Shown piece by piece: positions 23,452 to 38,215 of a stretch of 64,000 bases of DNA. The notes beneath the pieces are model-generated. The model was not told the DNA's origin and searched no databases. It was given only the letters and a program-made list of their open reading frames with translations. Source of the stretch: Absidia repens (lineage: Eukaryota > Mucoromycota > Mucoromycetes > Mucorales > Cunninghamellaceae); the NCBI GenBank assembly GCA_002105175.1, contig MCGE01000005.1, forward strand, positions 1,550,001 to 1,614,000. Reading direction: 5' to 3'. Positions within the stretch are counted from its first letter, which is position 1. Every line of letters starts with the position of its first letter. The position numbers were made by a program, and so were the translations under genes.

Positions 23452-23996
23452 GTCATCAAAAAAGAGCAACAGAAAAGAAAAAGGAGTGGCGTGACATAAA
23501 ACGTACCATGCCCTTTTTTATATATATATATAAACTTTAAATTCCGACCTCCCCACCGTTCCAAATTGTCAAGGGTCTGACGGTCAAGTCTTTTAATAAA
23601 GTCGCCCAAATACTGTACCCCGAAAAAGCATCCAGGCCCAAGTTCACATAAAAAAAAAAAAAGATCAACCAACAGCCAGTACCTCAACAGAAGACGCATT
23701 CAGTAATCACAAAAAAAAAAAAAAAAAAAAGGTATAGAATCGTGGAGCAAACGGTGATGTAAAATAAAAGCTGAGTTTATTGTTAGTAAAAAAAATCTAT
23801 ACATTGATCCATGGATCATTATGTAAACATGACTAGGACAAAGGAGAATGTGTGTCTATTGGGATAAGTAAATCAAACTGTGCAAGAGGGGGAAGGGCGG
23901 GTTGGGGGGGATAAAAGAATAAACACGGGTGTATGTAAATATATGACAGTGATAGATAAAAATGAAAATAAAAATAATAAACTAAAACTAAATAAT

Positions 23997-24878
23997 CTAT
24001 TCCAAAGTAACAGTAGCACCGACAGCTTCAAGGGCCTTCTTCAACTTATCAGCTTCTTCCTTGTTAAGAGATTCTTTGAGGACCTTGGGCACACTTTCCA
24101 CAAACTTCTTGGCTTCCACCAAATTCAAACCAGCCAAGTTCTTGACTTCACGGATCACCTTGGCCTTGGTAGCAGCATCCACCTTTTCAATCTTGAGGTT
24201 GAATTCAGTCTTTTCGGCGGGCTTTTCTTCTTCAGCGGCGGCACCACCAGCGGGAGCAGCAGCCATAGGGACACCAACAGGCATGGCAATATCTTGAATG
24301 TTCAAACGAGTCTGTTGAAAGAAAAGAATAACACAGCGGTTGTTTGTTAGTTAGTACCAGAGGTGAGTATGGAAAGCCTTCGGCTCGATATAATATAATG
24401 TGCATGTATATTGTTACCTTGAGCTGTGACACGAGCTCAGAGGTTTGCAACAAGGTTAAACCTTCGATTTGGTCAACAATTGAGGCAATCTTGGGATCGA
24501 CAGCAGCGTTGTTTCCAGGAGTAGGGATAGGTTCGGTGGTATAGCTTCGTCGAGCAATAACAGGGACAGCGGAAGCGACGCTAGACAATGGTAAGGAAAG
24601 CAAACATAAAAAAAGTCGATTAGTACACACGATACTATATCAGATACAGTCCATTTCCAAGTTGACGTATCGAAGAATAAATATATGCGCTTAGTTTTTT
24701 CCAATTGTATTTTACCGAGTAACTTGTCGAGTAGCGAGGGTGGTAGCAGTGAAAGTTCTAGGGGCAAATCGAAGCTAAGAAGAATAGAATGAATATACAT
24801 CACATTAGCATACGTACGTGATTCAATTTTTCAAAAGAAAAGAAAAAGATATTTAGTATTTTGTATATAACTTACCAT
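23997..24878 (-). CDS. Mitochondrial ribosomal protein bL12m (L7/L12)
   Basis: Exons 24876-24878 (ATG alone), 24716-24774, 24418-24580 and 23997-24311: 540 nt, 179 residues. It forms the mitoribosome stalk that recruits translation factors. The N-terminus (LRFAPRTFTATTLATRQVTR) is a typical matrix-targeting sequence. The dimerisation region (VDQIEGLTLLQTSELVSQLK) leads to an Ala/Gly/Pro hinge and the C-terminal domain with NLKIEKVDAATKAKVIREVK, AGLNLVEAKKFVE and VGATVTLE. Length and layout match fungal bL12m. The first coding exon is only the start codon, followed immediately by GTAAGTT. Confidence 0.93.
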
Positions 24879-25220
24879 GTTGATAATAGGTGTTGTTGAA
24901 TGTCAAAAAACAAAAAAAAAAAAAAGAAATAACGGAGGGGCAAAAAAAAAATTGAAGGTGAAGGGTCTTGTTTTCCGCCACACAGCCACCCAAATTTCGA
25001 CGTCACATACATTCCTCCCGAAATCATGCAAAAATAGCCCAATGAAAAGAATTCTTTTTTTTTTATTGTTATTATGAGTGAAGGTAAAGAAGATATATAA
25101 AAAAAGGATGGGTGGAGAAGAATTTGATTGGATACTATAGACGTGAAAAGTAATGATAAATACGGGGGAGGTGATTTTTTTTTGGAAGGGAGGAAAGGGG
25201 GTTCTTCTATAAAAATATCA

Positions 25221-27938
25221 CTATGCTTCTTCTAAGAATCGATATTCAAATCTAAAAAAAGACAATAAAGAAGGGGAAACAGTCAATCAATCTTCTTCTA
25301 CTACTTCCGTTTAATTTTTATTTATTTCTTTTTACCTGAATTCTGTCTTTTTTCGTTGGCACCATGCACCTTCATAGTCAAAGTAAATGTATGTTCCCTG
25401 TTCATAATCTTCAGTAATCACTTTGGGTTCTTCATGTCGCTGGAACCACGTCAGATACTTTTTGTGGAATCGCCAGGATTGCTTTTTCAGTTCCTTCGCA
25501 GCCAAATACCTACAATGACAAATAGATCAACAAGGGGACCGCCAATTAGCTCACAGACATCATCACCATTGCACACTATAATCACTTACTGTTGATAGGT
25601 TCCTTGTTGGTAGTAGAATATGAAGAATAGTGCATCCATGTCAAACTTTTCGAATAATGCTGGGTTGTCGAAGATTGCTAATGGCTGTTGAGGATAGTAG
25701 CTAGGTGATGGGTAAGGTGATCGTGGTTGATAAACCTTGGGCCTAATAATAATGATGATGATTTAAAATAAATTGCAAGTACAATAGATTGAAAACAGAG
25801 TTGCTTACCTTTCCGAGTCGACCAAATCAGGCACGTGTTGCAGACTTGCATCTAGCATTTGATGAGTATATAGTAAATTTTCCTTGCCAGCTATATTATG
25901 TATTCAAATAAAAATTTGTCAGTCATTGTATCATGTTCCCAGTCATCTAATCATAATATAGATTACTTACCACGAGCTTTGATGGTTTCAAATGATGATG
26001 CAAGATCGGCCAGTGATGATGGTAAGCGTCCTTCGGAGATGTCTTGTGTTGGCACATGTCCAGCGTGTGAATCGGATGGTGACTACATCAAAAAAGAGGA
26101 ATCATCCGTATGTTGGATGTATATCAGTATAAAACAAACCTCGCAAATCTAACCCGGATTTGACTTACGCTTTTCCCAGAAAAGTGAGATGATAGTAATG
26201 CTTGAGATCCAATATTTGATGTTGATTCTGATGGAGACTTGATGGACTTGGATTGATCAGCAATTTTTGGAGGTTCCGTCCAAGCAGATGGTGCTGATTC
26301 CGCCACTAGATTGAAGTGATAAAATGATTTATGGTATTAGCATTTAAAAGGGGTAAGACATGTATTTCATATGATTTTCTTTGATTGTACCTTCTGGTTT
26401 TTTCGCCGATGTATCTATAGTAGATGCCGCTGCCGCTGCATATTTGAGTGTCGATGGTGGAGTGGCTTCTGATTTTGAAGTATTCGGTGATGGTATTGAA
26501 GCTGTTGATGATTTGATTGGGCTCGAGACAAGTTTCGTTTCTTCCGTCGGTGAAGCTAAAAAAAATATGAAAGATGATATTTATCAATATTTGATTAATG
26601 AAGAAGAAGATTATATTTCTTTTTATTTACCAAGTGTTGGACTAGTCATGGATTTGATTTGATTTTTTGTAGCGGGTGACGATAGTAATGACTACAAAAA
26701 AAAAAAAAAAAAAAACCCCCCCATAAAACCCAATCAGTACAGTTGTCTCTTGTTATTCATTATGTTACTACTATTTTCTTACCTCTTCATCGTTATCCTT
26801 ATCCTTCTCCCTTGATGATCGTTTTGTTGGTTTTTCATCGTCTTTACTTTCCTTTTCCGCTTTGGCCACTGTATAATAAATAAAATATATAGTTGATTAT
26901 TTCATCCATTTATGATATGTCAAGAAGTAAAAGACACTTACATTCATTGTGGTATTCATCAGTTCGAATGGCATATAGTTCTTCTTCTTCTTCGAGATTC
27001 AGATCCTCATATATGTATTCGTCCTCTTCAAAATCAGGTTCCTACAGACAGTAATAACAGCATTAAAGAAAAAGTGAGTCAATGTTTATCGGTTTGTTGG
27101 TCAGGTTCATGTGGATTACTTACTTGGTTGCATTCCAGGTAGTATTGTACATCATCTCGAATACTCATCACCTTTTCAGTTTCCAGATGATCATTTTCCA
27201 AAAGTCGCAACATGAGTTCCAGTCGATTAATGTGCCACCGATTTCGTTCAATGGTGTTTTCGATAGCATTCGCTCGTTCCTGTTTGTGATAATCCTTTTT
27301 GCCTTTCCTTGTGCTGCCTTGTAGAGTTTCTAGTTCAAATTCAGCTGTTTCGATCTGTCGTGAGAGTTCGTCTACTGTTGATGATATCCAATCGCAAGCA
27401 TCTGCCTTCTCCTTTTCCTTTGGATCTAGTTTTTCCCGCTGCAGTAGTCCTTCTTTTGAAAAGGCCTTGGTTTTCATTTCCTTTTCAATCGCCTTGAATC
27501 GTTCCATTTGTGACTCTATTAGTTTTCGGTTGTCCAGAAGAGCACGCTTGTCTTTGATTTCATTGGAAGAGAGCCAAGTCTTGATTTGATCACGTAGTCG
27601 CTGCAGTTTCTTAATTTCTTTCTTGAGGTCTTGTTCGTACTTTTCCTTTTGATTGCCATTGTTGGTGGAGTGTATTTTGTCGAATATCGATTCAAAGGTA
27701 TCCACACCTTCACTGACCTTCTTCAGTACACGATCGATCTCGGCTATTTTTTTGCAAGAAAAAAAAAAAGACAGGTGTTAGTTATTGTATGTTAAAGAAT
27801 GTTATATTTCCTCCTCAAACACCCACCACCATCTTCTTCCCTTCCCTTCCTCCTTTTTATGTATTAGTTTCCCCATCTAATTTCTTCTAATAAGCCTACT
27901 CAAGTAACCCACTTACTCTGTAGCTTCTTCATGGACAT
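25221..27938 (-). CDS. CCR4-NOT complex subunit NOT3/NOT5
   Basis: Twelve exons: 27917-27938, 27124-27743, 26942-27041, 26783-26868, 26631-26691, 26391-26555, 26169-26305, 25971-26082, 25809-25890, 25590-25742, 25336-25509 and 25221-25251; 1743 nt, 580 residues, all phases consistent. The N-terminal coiled-coil domain begins [20 protein letters not shown] and runs about 220 residues with [22 protein letters not shown] and [10 protein letters not shown] blocks. A low-complexity Ser/Pro/Asp-rich centre follows. The NOT box at the C-terminus is recognised by [19 protein letters not shown] and [11 protein letters not shown]. The protein is a scaffold for mRNA deadenylation and codon-dependent decay. 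It shares a 232-bp divergent promoter with eRF3. The middle exons are small and assigned by splice consensus only. Confidence 0.9.
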
Positions 27939-28170
27939 ATTGTATGTATAATATAAGTAATATATATATTCTTTATACGAGAAGGAAAAAAGAATAGGAG
28001 AAGCAGAAAAAAAAATGTCTGTTGTCAATAGAACCTCATAAGCGGGATTTCAAAAACATGACGTTCGTCCACCAACAAAAACAAATAAAAAAAATCATTA
28101 GCGTCGAAAACTTTTTTTTTCTTTTTGCTTTATTTTCTCTTTTTGGTCGATTTAAACAAGACTATTCAGC
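27939..28170. promoter_or_regulatory. Divergent promoter between NOT3/5 and eRF3
   Basis: Only 232 bp separate the two start codons, read in opposite directions. AT-rich with pyrimidine tracts next to the eRF3 start. Both genes must take their core promoter and 5' UTR from this interval. Confidence 0.7.
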
Positions 28171-30535
28171 ATGTCATTGAACCCTAAAGCATCTGAATGG
28201 AAGCCTAGCTTTACTGCTAAAGAATTTGTCCCTTCTTTCGGTGCTCCTCCCACTCAACCTGCTGCTCCTGCCGCTGCTGCTCCTCCCGCTCAACCTACTG
28301 CTGCTCCTGCTGCTCCCGCCGCTGCTGCTCCAGGTAAAGTACACTCTTCCATCCTTTTCTTTTTTTTTTTTTTGTAATTCCATATATTTTTGTATACTCA
28401 TCTAAATTTATTATCAATCTAGTCCGAGTTTTAAAGTTGGGTGAATCTAAGCCTGGTAAGTGATATTTGATCGATAATAATCTAGTAGATCTACTAATAA
28501 TTAACCTTTTTTATTTATTTATATATTTTAGCTCCTGCCCCTGCTGCTCCCAAGGCTAAGGTTGAAGAAGCTCCTAAAGTTGTAGAAACTCCCAAGGCTG
28601 AAGCCAAACCCGCTGCTGCTCCTGCTGCTGCTGCTGCTCCTGCCAAAGCGAAGCCTGCCAAGAAAGAAGCTGCTGAAAAGGCTGCTGCTGGAAAGGCGGA
28701 CGCTGTTGCTGAAGAATTGGAAGCCCTTGACGATGAAATTATCTCTGATTTGTATGGCAAGGAACACTTGAATGTTGTCTTCATGGGTCATGTTGGTAGG
28801 TCGATTCACATTCAATGAATACCTTTTTTTTTAAAAAGAAAATACTAATTATCATGTATTATAGATGCTGGTAAATCTACTATGGGTGGTAACATTCTCT
28901 TCTTGACTGGAATGGTTGACAAACGTACAATGGAAAAGTATGAAAAAGAAGCCAAGGATGCTGGTCGTGAATCATGGTACTTGTCTTGGGCTTTGGATAC
29001 TGGTGTTGAAGAACGTGCAAAGGGTAAAACTGTCGAATGTGGTCGTGCCTTCTTTGAAACTGACAAGCGGCGTTATACTATTTTGGATGCTCCTGGACAC
29101 AAGAACTACGTGCCTAGCATGATCACCGGTGCCTCTCAAGCTGATGTTGGTGTCATGGTTATCTCTGCTCGTAAAGGTGAATTCGAAACTGGTTTCGAAC
29201 GTGGTGGTCAAACTCGTGAACATACCATGTTGGCCAAGACTTCCGGTATTGTCAAGATGATCATTGCTATCAACAAGATGGATGATCCTACTGTTGGATG
29301 GGACAAGGCTAGGTAAGAGAGGAGAGAGAAATATAAAAAGTGGTTGCATTGGTAGTAGTTATGACTGGCTGACCCGTAATTCTTTAGATACGATGAAATT
29401 CTTGGCAAATTGACTCCTTTCTTGAAGCAAGTTGGTTTCAATCCCAAGACTGAAGTCTACTTTATGCCTGTTTCTGGTTACACTGGTGCTAATATCAAGG
29501 ATCGCTCCCCAGCATGCACTTGGTATAATGGTCCTTCTTTGTTAGAATACTTGGATGACTTGAAAACCATGGATAGAAAATTCAATGCTCCCCTTATGAT
29601 TCCCATTGCTGAAAAGTATAAGGTAATTAGTAAAAGAGAACAAAGAAAATTGAAAAAAATGGGTTACTAATGTTTTTACATGAATGTTTATATATTATAG
29701 GATATGGGTACTATCATTGTTGGTAAAATTGAATCTGGACACATCAAGAAGGGTCAAACTGTTCTCCTCATGCCTAATAAGGTAACGCAAAAAATAAATT
29801 TTATAGCATCATGCAGGTACAATTAAGACTGACAAGCTTATGGTGACATTTTTTTTGAACAGCGCCCAACTGAAGTGACAACTATCTACAACGAATCTGA
29901 AGAAGAAGTTGATCAAGCCATGTGTGGTGATAATGTTAAAATCCGTATCAAGGGTGTTGAAGAAGATGTAAGTCCCCTCACAAAAAAAAAAAAAAAAAAA
30001 AAAAAAAAACGAAAGAGAGATAGAGAGGGAGAGAAAGTATACCATAGTGACTAAGTTTTTATCTTGAAACATTTATAGGAAGTATCGCCTGGATTCATGC
30101 TATGTACCAAAAAGAAGCCTGTCAAGACTGCTACTAAATTCCAAGCTCAACTCGCCATCTTGGAACATAAGAACATCATCTGTGCTGGTTATACCGCTGT
30201 TTTACACGCCCATGCTGCTGCTGAAGAAGTATCCCTAGGTGCTCTCCTCCACTTGATCGATAAGAAGACCAACCGAAAGTCCAAGCGCCCACCACAGTTT
30301 GTGAAGCAAGGCCAGAAGGTGATTGCTCGCATTGAAACCTCTGGCCCTATGTGCGTGGAAACCTTTGATGACTACCCTCAACTTGGACGATTCACTCTCC
30401 GTGATGAAGGTAAAAATATACGAAAGCAGGGAGGAAGTCCTTTTTCTTAACTTTTTTTTTTTTTTTTTTTTTTTTTTTGTAGGTAAAACTGTTGCCATTG
30501 GTAAAATTACCAAGGTGTTGGAAGACAGCGAATAG
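28171..30535 (+). CDS. SUP35: Translation termination factor eRF3 (SUP35/GSPT)
   Basis: Nine exons: 28171-28333, 28423-28455, 28532-28795, 28865-29312, 29388-29622, 29701-29781, 29863-29967, 30079-30409 and 30483-30535; 1713 nt, 570 residues. The GTPase delivers eRF1 to stop codons. The N-terminus starts with a PAM2-like motif (LNPKASEWKPSFTAKEFVPS), which in this family binds the MLLE domain of poly(A)-binding protein. It is followed by an Ala/Pro/Gln stretch far shorter and less Gln/Asn-rich than the yeast prion domain. The GTPase has GHVDAGKS (split across exons 3 and 4), DAPGH and NKMD. The two C-terminal beta-barrels end in GRFTLRDEGKTVAIGKI. All catalytic motifs are intact. Confidence 0.95.
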
Positions 30536-31507
30536 ATTATAGGTTTTTTTAGAGTTAGTTTTAGTTTTAGTTATTTAGTGCTTTAGGTATTACTACTAAT
30601 TTTTTTTTTTTTTTTTGTTCAAATAAAAATACTCTTTTTTTTGTTACGATTATATGTGGTTTTTATCTTATGTGTAATAAAAATGATGAATGATAGACCT
30701 TCTTAAATGCCACTGTATCCTACTGATGAAATATGTCAAATTGGGCTGGGGCTTAAAAATTATGGGATTTGGCTAACGGTTGATTTTGAATTGGGCGGTC
30801 AAACCGGAGCTTGGATGTATGAAAAAAGTTGGGGTATAGGATATGTCACATTAATAATTGTTGTAACAGCGGATGTAGCTTTATTAATTGATGCTGACTA
30901 CACCTGCTTAATTTTGTTATGCATGTGTGTCCAAAAAAAAAAAGGAAGCACATAGTCGGAGGTCAAAATGAGCACATTGCTGGTCTGATTGAATAGAAAG
31001 GGTGATTCAGGGCTGGCGAATTAAATATAGAGAAAATGACGATGGAATAAGTCTATTATTGCAATATATATGGTAAATTTTTGGTCAACTTGGTAAAACA
31101 AAGGGTAACCATCTAGAAACTACAGAAAAAAAGGAAGACATCTACAGGAAATGAGATCCGATTTTGCTACCGACTTTTCCCGATCATCGTTGATGCGGTG
31201 AATGAATTCGTGTGAATGTGTCGCATAATCCTTTTTGATATATTCTGTCATCCAAAAAAAAAAAAAAAAAAAGATAGTTCAAGAAGTGTATAAGAACAAG
31301 AGAAGATGGTTTTATTGAATACATTGGAGATAATAATAATAAAAATAATAATAGAATGTAAAAATATAAAAATAACTACAAGAGTGTCAACCCCTTGTTT
31401 TATTTGTCAAAAGGGATAAAAAAAATAACACATATACACTATTTCTATTCAACAAAAGGTCATCTAAACTAAAACTAAATCTTCGACTAGCCATCCGCCA
31501 AAAACAT
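30536..31507. other. Intergenic between eRF3 and NADP-IDH 3' ends
   Basis: Convergent 3' flanks. AATAAAAATACTC near 30624 is a plausible eRF3 polyadenylation signal. A short open frame at 30707-30955 shows no family features. Poly-T and poly-A runs are present. Confidence 0.45.
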
Positions 31508-33210
31508 TTACAAAGAGGAGCGAGCACGAATCGAGGATAATTTGTCAGCAATTTGTTGCAAGAATTCTTCGGTAGTGGAATAATGTTCGCGGGTCATACT
31601 AAATTACAGAATTAAAATTAAACATATCAGTCATCAAATATCATCAAGGTCCTTTCATCTCTTTTTTTTTGCCTTTTATCAACATACCTCTTTCCGTGAA
31701 TAATTAAAGCCAGATCCTTGGTCATCTTGTTGTCCACTTCAATGGTTTCGATACAAGCACGTTCAAGGTCTTCGGAGAATTGCAAGAGTTCAGGTTGGCT
31801 GTCGAGCTTGGCACGATGAGCCAAACCACGGGTCCAGGCAAAGATACTGGCAATGGGGTTGGTGGAGGTAGCATTTCCCTATATAGACAAAAAAGACATA
31901 TAAGTCAAACAATATATGATATATGACAAGACTATCGTAGCTTACCTTTTGGTGTTCACGATAATGGCGAGTGACAGTACCATGAGCAGCTTCAGCTTCA
32001 CAAGTCTTACCATCAGGGGTGTAGAGGACAGAGGTCATCAGACCAAGAGAGCCGTAACCTTGAGCAATGATATCGGATTGCACATCACCATCATAGTTCT
32101 TACAAGCCCAGATGAAGTTACCATCGGATTTCAAAGCTTGAGCGACCATATCATCAATCAATCGATGTTCGTACCAGATACCCAATGATTCGAATTGACC
32201 CTTGTATTGCGCTTGGTAGATTTCTTCAAAAATGTCCTTGAATCGTCCATCATAAGCCTTGAGAATGGTGTTCTTGGTGCTGAGGTACAGAGGGAACTTG
32301 CGTTCAATGGCCAAACGGAAACAAGCATGAGCAAAGCCTTCAATAGATTCGTCAGTGTTGTACATAGCCAAACCAACACCACCAGATTTTTCAAAATTGT
32401 AAACTTCGAATTTCTTGGGTTCAGAGCCATCAGTAGGGGTATAGACCATTTCAAATTTACCAGGTCCAGGAGCAACAAAGTCAGTAGCACGGTACTATAA
32501 GCAAGCAAATAGCCGAAGTAAAAAGAAAATTGAGTTCATGTATATTCCAAATACCTCCCCACCCCTCTCACACACACCAACTGACATTGTATCCCATATA
32601 TCCAACGTATACAGACTTCCTTTTGTTTTATAAACACACAACTTACTTGATCACCAAAGGCGTGACGTCCAATGATGATAGGTCCAGTCCAGCCAGGAAC
32701 AAGACGAGGAATGTTCTTCAAGATAATGGGTTCACGGAACACAGTACCGTTCAAAATGTTACGGAGGGTACCGTTAGGAGACTTCCACATCTTCTTGAGC
32801 TTGAATTCTAATATCAAAAAAAGAAAAGAGTATATGAGTATTTTTTTTTAATAAAATTGTTACATGCAATGGTTGTTTTACCTTCAACACGAGCTTCATC
32901 AGGAGTAATGGTGGCACATTTGATACCAACATTATACTTCTTGATGGCTTCAGCGGCATCGATGGTGACTTGATCGTTGGTCTATGTCAAAGAAGCAAGA
33001 TATATATTAGCATTTATAAGCGTATATAATCCTACAGTCTATATTTCAACTCACGGCATCACGGTTTTCCACGGATAAATCATAGTACTTGATGTCAAGG
33101 TCAAGATAAGGAAGGATAAGCTTTTCCTTGATGAATTGCCAGATGATACGGGTCATTTCGTCACCGTCCAAGTCAACAACAGGGTTCTTTACAACGATTT
33201 TACCGGCCAT
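31508..33210 (-). CDS. NADP-dependent isocitrate dehydrogenase
   Basis: Exons 33055-33210, 32882-32981, 32647-32807, 31946-32494, 31688-31878 and 31508-31598: 1248 nt, 415 residues. It oxidatively decarboxylates isocitrate to 2-oxoglutarate with NADP. Starts [20 protein letters not shown] without a targeting leader, so probably cytosolic. Family blocks: [71 protein letters not shown] (catalytic Asp/Tyr region) and [12 protein letters not shown] (NADP-binding). C-terminus ARSSL, not a standard PTS1. Length matches eukaryotic cytosolic enzymes. No coding anomaly. Confidence 0.95.
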
Positions 33211-34539
33211 GATGATATAAATAAGTCAAGTTTTTAAAAAGAGAAAAAGAAAAAAAAGGGGAAAGTGAAAGAAAGAAGAAGAAAAGGCAAGAAAATGGGA
33301 AGCCCAATTTAACCTTTTTTTTTTTTTTTGGGGAGCGGCAGATTGGATCGGATATAATAGTTGCCTGACTGGCTGGATCCTTGGAATCCCTAAAGATTTC
33401 TAAAAGACGCAATTGTCTGACCAAAGGCGACAAGGTTCAGGACTAAAATAAATATCTCATGACAAACCTATAATCAAAGGTATTTTCTTGTTCCACCCTT
33501 TTGCCCCGCAAAAATAAAACTTTATCCGGTAAAAAATCTAGCCCACAGCTCAGCGGGATACCCAACTACCATTCCCTTTGAGCTGACAATCAACATTTTA
33601 ACGAATCATCATTAAGAATTGATCCGATTCCCCCACTTTTTTTTTTTGTTCATGCCCTTATCCCCAGGAAAAATATAGAGAAAAAACAACCCAACCCGAC
33701 TGACTTAATTTGTCCATTCCAATCATAACAGTCAAGGTGTCAAGGTACTAGTTTTTTTGTTAATGCAAATTATCGTTATGGAGCCTTATACCATGTCTTT
33801 TAGAGTTCCTTTTCAACACCTTTTTCATCAGATTATCATAAAAAAACACACTCCCTCACATGTCAAGCTTCTTTTTTTTTTTTTTGGCGTATCACTGATA
33901 TCCCTTTTTCATCACATCTATGATATGATACCATTCAAGTGATAGTGCGTAAATCACATTGACCCTTTCTCCATCATCATTATCAATCAAATCAATTCCA
34001 CACTTGCTAATTTATAAGGGTTCTCATAGGGTTTCTATTAATTAATTCAATTATCTGATTGATTTGAACTTGCTGATAATACATACTCCGACATAAACTT
34101 ATCATGATATGTCCCAAGGTATTTCATTTTATTGTTGTATAATTTATAGTGTTTTGTTAGCTATGTTAAACGATGTTGAATGGCACATATATAACATCAT
34201 ATCATGGACAACGGGCTGTCTATCCACATTTTGAATCCCCGCACAGGTACTGACGAAGAGTCTTGTGGAGAAATCTAACAATGGTTATTGGATCAAAAAA
34301 AAAAAAAAAAGTATATATAGCTTATCGATATGATATCAGACATATATGTAAATTTGTGACAAATAGACAAATAAAGGTAAAATCGGTTGTTGTTGTTTTT
34401 TATTGAACAAATGTGCAAAAATGCTATACATCATAAAATTTGAAGGATAGGGGGAATAAACATGATACAAACGCTAAAAGACTAACTACGATGAGAAACT
34501 AAGCTATTAAGGCAGCAAGGGGTGGAGACGGAGAGGATT
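33211..34539. other. Intergenic, promoter side of NADP-IDH
   Basis: AT-rich DNA with T- and A-runs (for example near 34295-34310). No gene, RNA or repeat copy recognised. Confidence 0.4.
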
Positions 34540-35365
34540 TTAATCCTTAGACATTTTCGATAACATTCTTTGGTAAATCTGCTTTTCCTTACTGTCCAAT
34601 GATTTTGCTTTTTCCTTAAAATTGACGATTTCTTGACGAACCAAAACATCTATCATAATAAAAAAAAAAAAAAAGAATTAGTATTGTTGAGACATCTCAT
34701 AGTTTAGTTTCAAACCAATCATACCGTCAGGATTTGATGCCAATACTTCATTCAATAGAGGTTCCGCCTTGTCCAATTCATTTTGGTGAAGATATGATTG
34801 TGCTAGACGGAATTTGGCCTTGATAGAATCTGGGCTCAGCTCGAGAGACTTGAAGCCAAGGAAAGTCATGTTAGTGTCTAAAAACAAAACGCCATTGAGC
34901 TTCATATATATGCACTTACCTTCTTTGCGTTTTCCATGGCCCGTTTCCAGTTTTTTTGTTTGATATTCACGGCTATAAGTTATGACAATAATAGAAGCAT
35001 ACATGATTAGTGCAAACATACAATTCGCGTGCCCCCTCTTCACCAAGTAGTAGTTTATTTGTTTTTTCATTGTATCGTACCAGCCATATTGTTGAATATC
35101 AAAGCCAGTTGTTTATTGGATTCAGCGTCAAACTTTTCTTTTTGCTTATTTCCTCCAACAGTTCGTAAATGAAGAATTGCGTGGTAGTATTTAGTCAGAG
35201 CTAAGTCGGTGAGAGAAAGGGGATATCTGTTAGTTCAGGTAGCTTTTTTTTTTTGCATATGATCGAAACTTTTATTTTACCTTCTTTATATTCACCCTTT
35301 TTAAAATGTTCATTTCCTTCGGCTTTTAGGTCAAGACCCTTAGCAAACGTTTCGTCTGGTGTCAT
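34540..35365 (-). CDS. Small TPR protein (TTC9/immunophilin-TPR-like)
   Basis: Exons 35281-35365, 35081-35200, 34920-34972, 34725-34848 and 34540-34649: 492 nt, 163 residues. Almost the whole protein is three TPR helical pairs: AKGLDLKAEGNEHFKKGEYK, then LALIFNNMAAVNIKQKNWKR, then SPDSIKAKFRLAQSYLHQNE with KAEPLLNEVLASNPDD. A Lys-rich helix (VRQEIVNFKEKAKSLDSKEK) closes it. The arrangement is that of the TPR domain of FKBP/cyclophilin-40 co-chaperones without an isomerase domain, as in TTC9 proteins; these bind Hsp90/Hsp70 tails. The partner here is inference. Divergent from RPT3, 152 bp between start codons. Confidence 0.82.
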
Positions 35366-35517
35366 TTTGGTTTTGTTTTTTTGCGTTGAAAAGTAAAAGA
35401 ACAAGGCGCAAAAAAATATATGAATATATTTCAAATACCGACGAGAGAAATATCAAAGGGCAACGCGTTCTCCCTGAATTTTTTTTTTTCTTTATTAACT
35501 CTTTTAATACGAATACG
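35366..35517. promoter_or_regulatory. Divergent promoter between the TPR gene and RPT3
   Basis: 152 bp between opposite start codons. I see no recognisable proteasome-box element. Confidence 0.6.
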
Positions 35518-37076
<1,559 letters not shown>

Positions 37077-38215
37077 ATTAGTAGACTTTATAGTATAGTG
37101 TTTATCCAATAAATTAAAATAAACGTTTTGTTTTGATGACAGTGTCAATTTGATTTATTGAATGTTTGTACGGATGTTCGTTTGTGGGGATGATAGTTTG
37201 CGACACGATAGTTTGTGATGATGATGATTTGTTGACAATATGACTTTGATGATAATTGCTTTGATTGCTTCCACTTGTTGGTATCAGTGTATTGCCTTAC
37301 ATTGTTGAAATTGAAAAAAAAAAAAAAAAAAAAAATAGCTACAAGTGTCTGCGTGCACAAAATAAGTCATGATACTGGAACGCTGTCAGCTTCAAAAGAA
37401 AAAGGATTTTTGAATAGAAGAATAGTATTTGAAAAAAAAAAAAAACAGCAGGAAGTCCAAGCGCGATTAAAAAACATTCCTTGCTAATGTTTTATCAAGG
37501 GAACTTCTCAAGTTGGTTAGAGTCTTGATGATTAGCTTCCTTTAGGCTAAGAATATGTACCTGGTAAGCCAGAACTGAAAAACTAAAACTTTTGAGCACT
37601 TTTTTAGAAATGAGGGAGTGAACTCTGATAATGTTTGATTTATGGAAGTATTGAGTGAGATGGAGAAGCCGGACAAACTCTAGGTTTAGAGACTGATTGC
37701 CGGAGTTTGGAGAAGGATCGATGTCCCTGTATGGCCTATAACTGGAGTCTGAGTGGATGGGACCCGATTTTCAATTAAGAGGAGCAATTATATAACGTAG
37801 ATCGAATAAGCAGTTGAGTAACTTATGCTGTTTGTGATCGAGTTCTTGCCCCTGCATTATACTCTAGGATCTTCTTTGATCAAATCAAGTTGGTGACAAA
37901 AATTTGTGATATCCAATAGAGCAGACACCGAAAAAGTGGATCTTTTTTTATAATATGAGCGAAGTTGATTAACAGCAACACTCTTTTGGTTGTGCTATGT
38001 AGACTTTATGTTCTTCACAGTATCATAAAGTAAAATAATAAGGTGAAGGTATATTTAGGTTCCTCGACTTCGGAAGACAGAAGGCATGAGAGACGTGTAT
38101 CTGAAAAATATCATTATATCACCTAAAAACACATCATGGTACATTATAAACCATTGAAGGCATTTATTGAAAGCATATAGCTTGTTTGTTTTTTCTTTAT
38201 TTCAGAATAAACTTA
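37077..38215. other. Intergenic, 3' of RPT3
   Basis: AAATAAAATAAACG near 37112-37125 is a likely polyadenylation region. Poly-A tract near 37314-37335. No gene recognised. Confidence 0.4.

Noticed and set aside
30707..30955. Open frame between eRF3 and NADP-IDH
   Set aside because: No recognisable domain, no splice support, lies in a 3'-to-3' intergenic region.
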